Positions 9,765 through 18,828 are shown, counted from the first letter of the stretch. The stretch: DNA of 64,000 nucleotides from JAYZDF01 sp036337945 (GCA_036337945.1 JAYZDF010000121.1:3577-67576), one strand, 5' to 3'. Notes: generated by a model from the sequence alone, not told the origin. A program made the numbers and translations.

Positions 9765-12110
9765 TTATTGAATTTTACAGCCTTGGTCTGCCGCAGAGTC
9801 AGCAGCACAGTCCTGAATCACGAAAGACTCAAGCGTATCTGCGATGGCCGCAAGTGATTTATCCGAGCCAAGTGTAAACAGTTCTGTATAGGTAGCAGAG
9901 GTGTTCATGACCTGAAGAAGAACTTCCGGAATTCCACTCATCACTTCGGCTTTCACAGCAGCGACGTCTGGGAGAACAACCTCGGTCGCAGCACCAGTTG
10001 GTGCGTATACAAGCCATTCATCGTTCGTGCTTCCGTTCGTTACGACGATTCGCATAGATTGCGCGCCATCAACACCGCTTCCGGATGGTGTGAATTTTCC
10101 ACCCGCAGTGTCGAATGTGCCTGTTGGGAATCCTAAGAAAGAACCTACAACTTTTTGTTTCTCATCGACCCGAGAGACTCGGTTGATCAGAGTAGAAAGC
10201 TGAGTACCACCGGATGAAGCAATTGAGTTTGGATCAAGCGCAATCGAGATCAAGCTGAGCTGCGCGGTTTCAATACCTGAGTGAAGTGGAGCCATTGCAA
10301 GAGCGACTTCGCCGTCATTGAGTTTTTCTGAATTCGGTCCAAATGGCTCGGAAGCACCGAATACAAAGCCATCAGCGTCTTCATCTTTTTCGACGTCAAT
10401 ACCCGCCGTTAGACCAAGCGGAAGGAGGCCTCGACCAGGGATCGAGGCACCTGCGATAACGAGCGTGCCCGCTGCGTAACCACCACTTGGTAATTTTGGC
10501 AATTGAGGCACTTCAACCGCAGAAAGAAGTCGCAGCCGCTGTGAAACAGCCAAAGAGATTTTCTCGTACTTTGTGAAGTCACCCTGACAGTTTTCGTCAT
10601 ATTTAGACAAACTTGGGTCGGTGCAATCGCCAGTTCCAGCGGGAGTGTTAACTTTCGCGTGATTTGTAGTGTTGATTCCTGCGTCAATGCCGTGGCTCAA
10701 AGAGCGAAGCAGCGGAAGAAGAGCGGTCAACAGGTCACCAATGGGTAATTCGTCGGTGCTACCGCCACCAAGAACGCTCGAAAGCTGTCCTGCAATGGCT
10801 GAAATAGCAGACAATTTGAGTTGCCCGCCGAGAACCCAAGCGGCACCCGGTCCTTCTGGTGAACGTGCCACGAAGCATCCGAGGCTACCTGATGCTGGAG
10901 CGTCTCCTTGGCAACGAAGATTCGTGCTCTCAGAGTCGTCCGTGAATGTCTGAGTACCAAGCGCCAACATAATGCCACCTGGAAGGTCCACTTTTTCGTC
11001 CGACAGACCAAGGTCAGGCGCGTTGATTACAGTTTCAATAGAATCACCGAGTAGTGATTCGAGCTCGAGATCGAGGACATTTAGGGGCAGAGAAGGCCCC
11101 GCAATGGCGAGCTTGATATCGGCTCGTTTCGTGGCCGAAAGATCTACAGAACCTCGGAAACCACCTGCTTGAGTTCGGTCCGGCTTCTTATTCGCTAAAA
11201 CGAAAACATCTTTGGTGCCAGGGCTCAAAACCGAAACGGACTGCCAACCAGCTTTATGAACGGTCACGTGGGCGATGTCGTCGGTAACCCCGCTGAATAC
11301 AGCGGAACCATCCGATTGAGTCATACCCATTTTGGTAGTTGACGTCGTTGTTAGCCAAACTGTGGCTCCGTCTACAGCAGTTCCATTGGACGTAGAACCG
11401 AGAATAACTCGCGCTTCTCCCGCAGCTAATGCCGCAAAATTAGTAACCGAGACAGCGCCGGTGCAAGCAACAGATTCGTTGCCACTCACTACTGCTGTAA
11501 TGCTCGCGCTGCCGGATGCTGTGCCTCCCGTTGCTTTTTCTTCCGAGACGCTAGCAACGTCAGTCTTATCAGAAGTCCATTTGAACTCGATAGCACCTAA
11601 AACTGCACCATTCGCGTTCTTTGCTGTCGCGTTGAGAGCGATGGCCTGACCTTCTTTTAGAGAATGTGACTCAGGAATTACATCACAGCTAGCAACCTGG
11701 GTTGCATCGGGTCGCGACAAGCATTCACCACCACTACAGTAGTTACCTGCACTGCAATCTGCATCGCTCTGGCATAACGGAGATTCGCAAATCTTTTCTG
11801 GATTACATGTTTTACCATCCGCGCAATCTGAGTCGCTTGCACAGATAACCTTAATGCAAATGCCACTCTCCGCATCGGCGACGTAAAGAGGGTCACGGTC
11901 GTTATTGCAGATGCTGCCCGCCGCGCAGTTGATGCTGTAGACGCATGTCTGGCCGTCTGTGCGACAAGAGCGACATTCTTCACTAAACTCGGGGCCGTCA
12001 TCCCCACCTTCGCTATCGCTACACCCCATTCCTAACGAAAGGGCTAAAGCAGTCAGGACCGTCGAGATAAATCTTGTTCCCCGACGCGTATCCATTGAAT
12101 TAAATCTCAT
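9765..12110 (-). CDS. Large surface lipoprotein with Cys-rich head and Ig-like domain
   Basis: Probably an outer-membrane or surface lipoprotein. ATG 12110 is chosen over 12149 because GGAG lies six nt upstream. The signal (STVLTALALSLGMGC) has its lipobox Cys just before an acidic spacer SDSEGGDDG. Next comes a Cys-rich region with repeated Cx5-8C units of the type common in myxobacterial lipoproteins (CRSCRTDGQTC, CASDSDCADGKTC, CQSDADCSAGNYC). A bacterial Ig-like segment follows (LKEGQAIALNATAKNANG), then a carboxypeptidase-regulatory-like beta domain (GATVWLTTTSTTKMGMTQSDG). The C-terminal 450 residues have no family I recognise. No transmembrane anchor or MYXO-CTERM tail is present. Confidence 0.65.
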   Translation of the reverse strand: MRFNSMDTRRGTRFISTVLTALALSLGMGCSDSEGGDDGPEFSEECRSCRTDGQTCVYSINCAAGSICNNDRDPLYVADAESGICIKVICASDSDCADGKTCNPEKICESPLCQSDADCSAGNYCSGGECLSRPDATQVASCDVIPESHSLKEGQAIALNATAKNANGAVLGAIEFKWTSDKTDVASVSEEKATGGTASGSASITAVVSGNESVACTGAVSVTNFAALAAGEARVILGSTSNGTAVDGATVWLTTTSTTKMGMTQSDGSAVFSGVTDDIAHVTVHKAGWQSVSVLSPGTKDVFVLANKKPDRTQAGGFRGSVDLSATKRADIKLAIAGPSLPLNVLDLELESLLGDSIETVINAPDLGLSDEKVDLPGGIMLALGTQTFTDDSESTNLRCQGDAPASGSLGCFVARSPEGPGAAWVLGGQLKLSAISAIAGQLSSVLGGGSTDELPIGDLLTALLPLLRSLSHGIDAGINTTNHAKVNTPAGTGDCTDPSLSKYDENCQGDFTKYEKISLAVSQRLRLLSAVEVPQLPKLPSGGYAAGTLVIAGASIPGRGLLPLGLTAGIDVEKDEDADGFVFGASEPFGPNSEKLNDGEVALAMAPLHSGIETAQLSLISIALDPNSIASSGGTQLSTLINRVSRVDEKQKVVGSFLGFPTGTFDTAGGKFTPSGSGVDGAQSMRIVVTNGSTNDEWLVYAPTGAATEVVLPDVAAVKAEVMSGIPEVLLQVMNTSATYTELFTLGSDKSLAAIADTLESFVIQDCAADSAADQGCKIQ

Positions 12111-12305
12111 TGTTTTCTCCGTGGCAGCGTTCATAAATTTTTGCTTCAACGATCCTGTTCAGTCCGCGTAAGAAATAACGCGCCGGAACTAAAAAATCGT
12201 TCAATACTTGGGCACTTATCGCACCATCGATTCCGTAGTCAACCGACACACACGATGCCCAAGCTTGTTGCGGCGCGTTATCCCACATTGGATACAACTG
12301 ACGCT

Positions 12306-12334
12306 TTGACACAAATAGTAAAGACCTTTACTGA
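12306..12334 (+). promoter_or_regulatory. Promoter candidate for dciA
   Basis: A perfect -35 TTGACA (12306-12311), 17-bp spacer and weak -10 TACTGA (12329-12334). The -10 lies between the arms of an inverted repeat, GACCTT (12323-12328) and AAGGTC (12339-12344), which could serve as an operator. The leader to ATG 12362 would be about 20 nt. Confidence 0.4.
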
Positions 12335-12361
12335 TGGGAAGGTCACCTGGGCTAGCTTTTT

Positions 12362-12916
12362 ATGAGTACCACCAACCGAAAAACCAATGCCGCTCGCTTC
12401 CATGACGGCGTTTCGAGCCGTGGAAAAGTTTATCGAAAAAAGTTCACCGCGCTCGGCGACATTGTCGCTCGGGTGCTTGCAACGACAGAAGGTGCCCCGA
12501 AACGGAGAAAACCATCAAAAGCGCTGAAGGTCTTTGACGCTTTCAACCGCCTCGGGCCACCATTTACAACTCATGCGGAACCACGACTGTTCCGAAACAA
12601 AATCCTGACCCTCACAGTAGAGGAGAGTGCTTGGCTTACCGAAATGACCTTCTTCGGGCCGGAGATTGTCGAAAAACTCAATGTTGCCCTCGGCGCCGGC
12701 ACAGTGAGCGAAGTTCGTGCTCGGCTGGGCGTATTTGAACGCACTCAAATCAACAAAGAGCCGCCGCAGGCGCCTAAGAAAAAAGTAGAACCACCCCGAT
12801 TGTCTCCAGTAGGGGAAGAGCAGTTGGCCGAACTCGCGCTCGAAATCAAAAGTCCCGAGCTGCGAGACGTCGTTCAACGCGCTGCGCGCTGGTCCCTGGG
12901 AAAAAACAAGTACTAA
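12362..12916 (+). CDS. dciA: DUF721/DciA family protein, probable DnaB helicase loader
   Basis: DciA proteins load the replicative helicase DnaB in bacteria that lack DnaC or DnaI. The diagnostic DUF721 segment is at residues 60-125: ILTLTVEESAWLTEMTF, then a Leu/Asn helix and VRARLGV. The N-terminal 60 residues are basic (RKTNAARFHDG, KRRKPSKALK), suited to DNA binding, and the C-terminal region after a Pro/Lys linker is acidic-helical. 184 residues fits the longer deltaproteobacterial members. The ATG has no strong ribosome site. The stop overlaps, in the bases CTAA, the stop of the convergent gene. The family assignment is by motif; the loader role is inferred from the family. Confidence 0.7.
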   Translation: MSTTNRKTNAARFHDGVSSRGKVYRKKFTALGDIVARVLATTEGAPKRRKPSKALKVFDAFNRLGPPFTTHAEPRLFRNKILTLTVEESAWLTEMTFFGPEIVEKLNVALGAGTVSEVRARLGVFERTQINKEPPQAPKKKVEPPRLSPVGEEQLAELALEIKSPELRDVVQRAARWSLGKNKY

Positions 12917-13440
12917 CCCTTATTACTGTCAAGGTATTTGACTAGACCATCAGAGACGGTCAGCAAGTTTGGAGTCAGTAGGCCGACGATAAACTTCTCG
13001 ATGACTGGAGCGATTCTCCCAGCCAATAGCCGAGGAATGCCAGGTATACCCTTAGCGTCAATCTCTAGTTCTCCGCGAATTTGCAGCACGGTCTCATTGC
13101 CCTGCTGCACAAACTGGTTTTTTCCTGAGCAAGTGACGTTTTTCGTGAAAAACTTCGGGACGACTTTCCATTCACAGGTCCAATCGTCCTGATTCCATTG
13201 AGCGTGATCTTCCCAGCACACCATTTCGGGCTTGATGATCGACTGGGCCACTTTTGGGATGTCCCCTTTGGCGTGCCAAATATTTAGCATACGGGTAACA
13301 CCTCCATTGTCCTCGCGATTCTTGACCTCGATCGCTTTTATGTTTGGCAGATGAGGGACCAATTCAACGAGTTTATCGCGATAGCTCGCAAACACTACGT
13401 CACGGGGATAGGAAAGTTTCGCATCTGCTTTAATTTTCAT
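12913..13440 (-). CDS. SRPBCC/DUF2505-like lipid- or ligand-binding protein
   Basis: Cytosolic 175-residue protein with the rhythm of a START/SRPBCC fold: an N-terminal beta strand and helix (YPRDVVFASYRDKLVELVPHLP), a run of Trp-containing strands (CWEDHAQWNQDDWTCEW), and a long C-terminal helix (LLAGRIAPVIEKFIVGLL). DUF2505 is the closest family I can name, but PRELI-like folds fit too. The ligand is unknown. It is divergent from nuoM, with 84 bp between starts, and the intergenic bases hold back-to-back promoters. No Shine-Dalgarno sequence precedes ATG 13440. Confidence 0.6.
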   Translation of the reverse strand: MKIKADAKLSYPRDVVFASYRDKLVELVPHLPNIKAIEVKNREDNGGVTRMLNIWHAKGDIPKVAQSIIKPEMVCWEDHAQWNQDDWTCEWKVVPKFFTKNVTCSGKNQFVQQGNETVLQIRGELEIDAKGIPGIPRLLAGRIAPVIEKFIVGLLTPNLLTVSDGLVKYLDSNKG

Positions 13441-13446
13441 GCGGTT

Positions 13447-13475
13447 GGTCTAACCGGGCAGAATCTAAAAGCCAA
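13447..13475 (-). promoter_or_regulatory. Leaderless-type promoter of the SRPBCC-like gene
   Basis: Minus strand: -35 TTGGCT (13470-13475), 17-bp spacer, -10 TAGACC (13447-13452), then only 6 nt to ATG 13440. Transcription would begin at or next to the start codon; no ribosome site is present. Confidence 0.4.
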
Positions 13476-13488
13476 TCGCGAAAATCCA

Positions 13489-13517
13489 TTGATTCGGCTT
13501 TGGTTTCGGCATATGGC
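13489..13517 (+). promoter_or_regulatory. Leaderless-type promoter of nuoM
   Basis: Plus strand: -35 TTGATT (13489-13494), 17-bp spacer, -10 TATGGC (13512-13517), then 7 nt to GTG 13525. The -10 overlaps ATG 13513, so this promoter is only compatible with the GTG start. Confidence 0.4.
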
Positions 13518-13524
13518 CTGCCCT

Positions 13525-15180
13525 GTGGACAGTCATTCCCTCTACCTAACCTTACTCATCTTCGTTCCGACGATCGCGATGTTCGCAGTCTTCGCTGCGA
13601 AAGAAGAACACGCGAAATGGATCGGCATGGCCACACTGGTCTTCCAGTTCCTCGCTTGTATTGGCGTGTACGCCGTATTTGACCCAACCAAGCCAGGTAT
13701 TGGCGCGGAAGGATTACAGTTGGTCAAGCAAGTAGGCTGGATCGACTCATTCTCAATTGAGTACTATGTCGGAATCGACCAGCTGTCATTTTGGATGGTC
13801 GTACTTACCGGTTTTGTCGCCCTCGTTGCTGGGGTCGCAAGCTTCCACTTCAAGTACAAAGACGAGCATGGTAGCGAGCAAGAATACGGTATCCGAAAAC
13901 AGCAAAAAGGCTACTGGGCGATGTTTCTTTTGCTCAACACGGGAATGTACGGCGTTTTTTGTGCGATGGACTTCTTCCTTTTCTACGTCTTTTGGGAAGT
14001 CATGCTTCTACCTATGTACTTCCTTATCGGTATTTGGGGTGGCCCGAGGAAGGAATACGCTGCAATCAAATTCTTCCTGTATACGCTTGCAGGCTCAGTA
14101 TTCCTACTTTTAGGAATGATTGCACTTTACTATGGTAGCGATGCAAGCGCTCTTGCTGGCACCGATGCTGTCGTCCAAGAAAACGGCAAATGGTTGTTCA
14201 AGAATGCCTCTGGAAACACAGAGCACACCTTCAACCTAATCTACTTACAGATGCTTTCTGCGAAAGGACACTGGGCCGGACAAGGTGCGATCCTCGGGAT
14301 GGAATTCACCAAGATCATTTGGGTCTTCATGTTCGTCGCTTTCGCAATCAAAGTACCGATGTTCCCATTTCACACCTGGCTGCCGGACGCTCACGTTCAA
14401 GCGCCAACCGCAATTTCAGCAATTCTTGCTGGCGTACTTTTGAAGATGGGCTGCTACGGCATCTTGCGGTTCAATTTCCAACTACTCCCGGATGCGACCA
14501 TTTGGGCAGCGGACTACATGGCCGCGTTCGGCATGATTAGTGTCGTGTATGCAGCGTTAGTTTGTCTCGCACAAAAAGATCTGAAGAAGATCATCGCGTA
14601 CTCATCCGTTAGCCATATGGGCTTTGTATTGCTCGGATTCGCTGCAATGACCCCTCAAGGGATGGTTGGCGGATACTTTCAAATGGTATCCCACGGGATC
14701 GTCTCTCCGATGCTCTTTTTGCTCGTCGGTGTTGTCTACGACCGTGCACATACCCGTGACGTGAACAGCTTTGGTGGTTTGGCCTCCAAACTACCTGAAT
14801 ATGCAGGTCTCACCGGTCTGGCATTCTTCGCATCTCTGGGACTCCCTGGCCTCGCTGGATTCATTGGCGAAGCGTTGGTATTCCTAGGTGCCTTCCAGAA
14901 GTACCAAATATTCGTAATGGTGAGCGTGACTTCAGTGATCGTAACCGCTGCCTACTACCTCTGGACCATGCAGCGCGTTTTCCTCGGGAACTTCAATGCC
15001 AAATGGGACGGGCTATTGCCACCACTTCACAAGCATGAGCGTGCTACCCTCTACCCACTTGCCTTCCTCAGTATCGCGATGGGCATCGCACCGTTTTACA
15101 TCTTCAAATACATGAACCAAGGCATCTACGACCTCATCGCTGCGACGACCAAAACAGCAGCAAAAGTCGCTGGACTCTAA
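13525..15180 (+). CDS. nuoM: NADH-quinone oxidoreductase subunit M
   Basis: Antiporter-like proton-pumping subunit of complex I in the inner membrane. Multiple TM segments are evident; family marks are the conserved Glu in YVFWEVMLLPMYFLIGIWGG, the Lys/His/Pro segment KVPMFPFHTWLPDAHVQAP and the discontinuous helix region SYSSVSHMGFVLLGF-like (IIAYSSVSHMGFVLLGF). The open frame reaches back to 13351 but would overlap the divergent gene. ATG 13513 and GTG 13525 are both possible; the GTG is preferred because of the promoter geometry and because it leaves the usual short polar N-terminus. The gene stands alone, without nuoL or nuoN, and is followed 250 bp later by atpD. Other nuo genes are at 37-40 kb. 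Confidence 0.95.
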   Translation: MDSHSLYLTLLIFVPTIAMFAVFAAKEEHAKWIGMATLVFQFLACIGVYAVFDPTKPGIGAEGLQLVKQVGWIDSFSIEYYVGIDQLSFWMVVLTGFVALVAGVASFHFKYKDEHGSEQEYGIRKQQKGYWAMFLLLNTGMYGVFCAMDFFLFYVFWEVMLLPMYFLIGIWGGPRKEYAAIKFFLYTLAGSVFLLLGMIALYYGSDASALAGTDAVVQENGKWLFKNASGNTEHTFNLIYLQMLSAKGHWAGQGAILGMEFTKIIWVFMFVAFAIKVPMFPFHTWLPDAHVQAPTAISAILAGVLLKMGCYGILRFNFQLLPDATIWAADYMAAFGMISVVYAALVCLAQKDLKKIIAYSSVSHMGFVLLGFAAMTPQGMVGGYFQMVSHGIVSPMLFLLVGVVYDRAHTRDVNSFGGLASKLPEYAGLTGLAFFASLGLPGLAGFIGEALVFLGAFQKYQIFVMVSVTSVIVTAAYYLWTMQRVFLGNFNAKWDGLLPPLHKHERATLYPLAFLSIAMGIAPFYIFKYMNQGIYDLIAATTKTAAKVAGL

Positions 15181-15389
15181 AATACCGCTCACAAACCTTA
15201 GGCTTCACGTCCCACTTCTCTCTTATTCCTCGAAAACCCCCTCTAAACTTTCTAACCCCGGGGTCTAATTTGTCAGGTCAAAGCGTCCCTTTTCCAGTGA
15301 ACGAGCGACGCGACCGCCTGCAAATATCGCCGATAACTAGCGGTTTCACGAAGAAAAGGAAATAAGAACAAAATTGCGAAAAGTTTCCC

Positions 15390-15418
15390 TTGATACGCGA
15401 GAACACATTGGATACGTG
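15390..15418 (+). promoter_or_regulatory. Weak promoter candidate for atpDC
   Basis: A good -35 TTGATA (15390-15395) is followed after 17 bp by a poor -10 TACGTG (15413-15418), 11 nt before ATG 15430, which has no ribosome site. The rest of the 250-bp gap after nuoM shows nothing I can name. Confidence 0.25.
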
Positions 15419-15429
15419 CTGCTCGAATC

Positions 15430-16929
15430 ATGGAAACAGCTGCAACTGCTAATGCAAACGGAAGCATCTCACAAGTCATTGGACCGGTCGTGGACGTCGA
15501 GTTCCCACCCGGAAAACTGCCCGAGATCTACAACGCTCTTAAGGTTACCAACCCGGACATTGACGACCGCGAAGGAAACCTGATTTTGGAAGTGGCACAA
15601 CACCTCGGTGAGAATGTTGTACGTGCTATCGCAATGGATACCACCGACGGATTGGTCCGCGGTGCACCCGTCGAGAACACAGGTAAGCCTATTGCTGCGC
15701 CTGTCGGTCGCGAAGTACTTGGGCGTATTCTCAATGTTGTTGGTGAACCTGTCGACGAACTAGGGCCTGTAAACGCGAGCTCGTACGAGCCAATTCATAA
15801 GCAACCACCGCCTCTCGTAGAACAATCTGTAGAGGTAGAAGCTTTCGAAACTGGTATTAAAGTCATCGACCTACTCGCTCCATACATGCGTGGTGGAAAG
15901 ATTGGTCTGTTTGGCGGTGCTGGTGTTGGTAAAACAGTACTCTTGATGGAACTGATTCGAAACGTTGCTGTTCAGCGTGGCGGCTTCTCAGTTTTCGCTG
16001 GCGTTGGTGAACGTACTCGTGAAGGTCGAGACCTTTACGACGAAATGATTGAATCTAAGGTTATTGCAGTTGAACGTGACGATGACGGCCATCCTGTTTA
16101 CGACGAAGAAGGCAACGTAACGTTGATTCCTGGCGAATCACAAGTTGCTTTGATCTACGGTCAAATGAACGAACCACCTGGTGCTCGTGCTCGTGTTGCG
16201 CTCACAGGATTGACCGTTGCTGAATATTTCCGTGATGAAGGTCGTGAAGTTTTGATGTTTATTGATAATATCTTCCGCTTCACCCAAGCGGGTTCCGAGG
16301 TATCCGCACTTCTCGGTCGTATCCCGTCCGCTGTAGGTTACCAACCAACCTTGGCGACTGAGATGGGTGGTCTTCAAGAACGAATTACAACGACGTCGAA
16401 AGGAGCGATTACATCGGTACAAGCGATTTACGTTCCTGCGGATGACTTGACTGACCCTGCGCCTGCGACAACCTTTGCTCACTTGGATGCGACAACTGTA
16501 CTTTCTCGTGGAATCGCAGAGCTTGGTATCTACCCCGCGGTAGATCCTCTGGACTCAACGAGTCGTCTTCTCACTCCAGATGTTGTTGGCGATGAGCACT
16601 ACCAAGTAGCGCGCGAGGTTCAGCGGATCCTTGCTCGGTACAAAGAGCTGCAGGACATCATCGCAATTCTTGGTTTGGACGAACTTTCTCCGGAAGACCG
16701 TGCGATCGTTGACCGTGCACGTCGCATACAAAAGTTCCTTTCACAGCCATTCTTCGTAGCGGAGCAATTTACCGGTGCTGCCGGTAAATACGTCAAACTC
16801 GAAGACACCGTTCGGTCCTTCAAAGAAGTTTGTGATGGCAAGTACGACCATATCCCTGAAAAATACTTTATGTACGCAGGATCTATCGATGAAGTCCTTG
16901 AACGTGCCAAGAAGGAAGGAGCTATCTAA
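15430..16929 (+). CDS. atpD: F1 ATP synthase beta subunit
   Basis: Catalytic subunit of the F1 sector, making ATP at the cytoplasmic face of the inner membrane. The P-loop is GGAGVGKTVLLMEL, followed by VGERTREG; catalytic and DELSEED-region marks are ALTGLTVAEYFRDEG, LFIDNIFRF-type (MFIDNIFRFTQAG) and LDELSPED. At 499 residues it is slightly longer than the usual 460-480; the extra bases lie in an acidic insert near residues 210-230 (ERDDDGHPVYDEEGN). The stop TAA shares its last base with the atpC ATG. No atpA, atpG or atpH adjoins, so the F1 genes are split. Confidence 0.98.
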   Translation: METAATANANGSISQVIGPVVDVEFPPGKLPEIYNALKVTNPDIDDREGNLILEVAQHLGENVVRAIAMDTTDGLVRGAPVENTGKPIAAPVGREVLGRILNVVGEPVDELGPVNASSYEPIHKQPPPLVEQSVEVEAFETGIKVIDLLAPYMRGGKIGLFGGAGVGKTVLLMELIRNVAVQRGGFSVFAGVGERTREGRDLYDEMIESKVIAVERDDDGHPVYDEEGNVTLIPGESQVALIYGQMNEPPGARARVALTGLTVAEYFRDEGREVLMFIDNIFRFTQAGSEVSALLGRIPSAVGYQPTLATEMGGLQERITTTSKGAITSVQAIYVPADDLTDPAPATTFAHLDATTVLSRGIAELGIYPAVDPLDSTSRLLTPDVVGDEHYQVAREVQRILARYKELQDIIAILGLDELSPEDRAIVDRARRIQKFLSQPFFVAEQFTGAAGKYVKLEDTVRSFKEVCDGKYDHIPEKYFMYAGSIDEVLERAKKEGAI

Positions 16930-17333
16930 TGGCCCTGAAGCTCGCCATTGTAACGCCCGAATCAGCAGGCGTAACTGTTGAATGTGAGGAAGCCGTAGTT
17001 CCAAGCGTAAACGGCGAGGTCGGACTATTGTCCCAACATATAGCCATGATCTCTGCGATTCAGCCGGGCGTGCTCACCGTAATTTCTGGCGGGAAGCGAG
17101 ACTACTACGTCGTCGGAACAGGGTTCGTTGAAATCGATGAGGATCAGGTCTCGATCCTAACGAGTACATTCGAAGCCGTAGAGGACATCGATGTTGAGCG
17201 CGCCAAAAAAGCTTTGGACAGCGCGACTGAGAAACTAAATACCCTCGGGCCGGATGAGCCAGGATACGTCAAAGCGGAGCAAAAGGCTCAGCGCGCACGT
17301 GCTCGGCTCGACGGAATTGCACGAATCAACTAG
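16929..17333 (+). CDS. atpC: F1 ATP synthase epsilon subunit
   Basis: Central-stalk subunit that couples rotation and inhibits ATP hydrolysis. The 134 residues match the family: N-terminal beta sandwich with VTPESAGVTVECEEAVVPSVNGEVGLL and an internal GVLTVISGG-type strand, then the C-terminal helical hairpin (VERAKKALDSATEKL, AEQKAQRARARLDGI). The ATG overlaps the atpD stop by one base, so translation is coupled. It ends the pair; the next plus-strand gene is an unrelated small protein. Confidence 0.96.
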   Translation: MALKLAIVTPESAGVTVECEEAVVPSVNGEVGLLSQHIAMISAIQPGVLTVISGGKRDYYVVGTGFVEIDEDQVSILTSTFEAVEDIDVERAKKALDSATEKLNTLGPDEPGYVKAEQKAQRARARLDGIARIN

Positions 17334-17419
17334 CCAATTCGCACAAAGCTACAATTCCTCGTCGAATTTTGGCATCCATCCCTGCACAAAACACATCACA
17401 ATTTGATACGTGTACAATT

Positions 17420-17788
17420 GTGTCTAAAGCGCTGCTGTTCGCACTTTTCTCTTCGCTCCTGACAGCGAGCTGTGTCTTGATCGGGCAAGGCATTGCGGCT
17501 CAGCTCGCAGAGAGAGCACGACGTCGTAAAGCAATCGCAGCCAACTTTATTCTAGAGCTGGGCAGAGCTACTACGCCAAGTGAGCTCGCCAGTTCCTTGA
17601 AAATTAATTCCTTTCAAGCTCAGCGACTATTATCTTCAATGGTCGACGATTATTATTTTTCTCTTCGATACGACCGTAAAGCAGCAGAATTTCAATACGG
17701 GTTCACTGAAAAATACGAGCGAATGAAAGAAGATCAGCTTCTATCCGACTCCGCGATTGTGCCGATTTATGACCCTTCGGATGTTTAG
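17420..17788 (+). CDS. Small exported or membrane-anchored winged-helix-like protein
   Basis: Unknown function. With GTG 17420 as start, the N-terminus is a hydrophobic signal ending in LLTASC, a possible lipobox, or alternatively a membrane anchor. After a basic patch (ERARRRKAI) there is a compact helical segment resembling a winged helix-turn-helix (FILELGRATTPSELASSLKINSFQAQRLLSSMVDD), then a strand-like end. A longer frame from TTG 17369 is possible. A wing-helix-like domain next to a signal sequence is odd: if it binds DNA the N-terminus must be a cytoplasmic-side anchor. It follows atpC by 86 bp and its stop overlaps that of obgE. Confidence 0.5.
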   Translation: MSKALLFALFSSLLTASCVLIGQGIAAQLAERARRRKAIAANFILELGRATTPSELASSLKINSFQAQRLLSSMVDDYYFSLRYDRKAAEFQYGFTEKYERMKEDQLLSDSAIVPIYDPSDV

Positions 17789-18828
17789 GAATGCTCTGTC
17801 AGCTCGCTCGATTCAAATAATTTTGATCGCTCTTCGTCTACTAGGTCCTGCAGAGCGTAACAAAGCTCGTCTAAGCCGTCACCACGTACCGAAGAGATGA
17901 CAAACAGAGGAATACCTTCACGTTCCGCGATTTCTTGGACTTCTTCAAGTGCGGCCTCGGTATCAGGGAGGTCTGCTTTGGTAAGTACGAGAACTTTCGG
18001 TTTGTCCAGCATCTGCGGGCTGTATGCCCCAAGCTCCCTCATCAGAATCTCGTAGTCAGTGACAGGGTGCCGAGACGCTTCGAATCCGACATCGAGCAGC
18101 ACCGCGAATCCAGAGACTCGTTCGACGTGTTTCAGGAAGCGATGCCCCAAACCGACACCTTCGGAGGCCCCCTCAATGAGTCCTGGGATATCCGCGACAC
18201 AAAAACTGCGCCCCGTTTCCGTACTCACAATCCCAAGATTTGGCGTGAGTGTGGTAAAAGGGTACTCTGCAATTTTCGGTTTTGCTGCTGAAATCCGGCT
18301 AATCAAAGTCGATTTACCGGCGTTTGGAAAGCCCACGAGTCCAACATCAGCAATCAATTTGAGCGTGAGGCGAATTCTTTTTTCGACGACAGGTTGCCCG
18401 AGTTCTCGTCGCTTTGGGGCTTGGTTGGTCGAGGACTTGAAATGCATATTCCCACGGCCGCCTTTCCCGCCGCGAGCGACCACAACTTCGGCCCCGACTT
18501 CATCCAGATCTCCCAATAACTCGGACGTCTCAGCATCGCTGACTACAGTCCCGACCGGTACAGGAATATGGAGATCATCTCCCCAACGCCCGTACATTTG
18601 TTTGCTCATTCCATCTTGACCGTGCTGAGCTCGATGATGCTGCTGGAATTGCAAGTGCAATAGAGTATTGTACCGTGCCTCTGCCCGGATAATCACGCTC
18701 CCGCCATTGCCGCCGTCTCCACCGTTTGGGCCGCCAAAGGGATTGAACTTCTCCCTCAGAAAGGAAGCACAACCATCTCCGCCCTTTCCAGAGCGGACGT
18801 AAATCGAGACTTCATCGACAAATTTCAT
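17785..18828 (-). CDS. obgE: Obg family GTPase
   Basis: Ribosome-associated GTPase involved in 50S maturation and stress control. The N-terminal Obg fold (residues 1-158) is glycine-rich (SGKGGDGCASFLREKF, GGDGGNGGSVI). The G domain has P-loop GFPNAGKSTL, switch II DIPGLIEG, and NKXD replaced by the usual LTKADL. The C-terminus is short and lacks an extended acidic OCT domain, giving 347 residues. It follows rpmA by 86 bp in the classical order rplU-rpmA-obgE. No ribosome site is visible before ATG 18828. Its stop overlaps the convergent gene's stop. Confidence 0.97.
   Translation of the reverse strand: MKFVDEVSIYVRSGKGGDGCASFLREKFNPFGGPNGGDGGNGGSVIIRAEARYNTLLHLQFQQHHRAQHGQDGMSKQMYGRWGDDLHIPVPVGTVVSDAETSELLGDLDEVGAEVVVARGGKGGRGNMHFKSSTNQAPKRRELGQPVVEKRIRLTLKLIADVGLVGFPNAGKSTLISRISAAKPKIAEYPFTTLTPNLGIVSTETGRSFCVADIPGLIEGASEGVGLGHRFLKHVERVSGFAVLLDVGFEASRHPVTDYEILMRELGAYSPQMLDKPKVLVLTKADLPDTEAALEEVQEIAEREGIPLFVISSVRGDGLDELCYALQDLVDEERSKLFESSELTEHS

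Noticed and set aside
12100..12312. Minus-strand open frame of 70 codons upstream of the Cys-rich lipoprotein
   Set aside because: Overlaps the lipoprotein start and its ribosome site; composition looks random.
16138..16482. Antisense frame inside atpD
   Set aside because: atpD is unambiguous and the antisense product has no domain.
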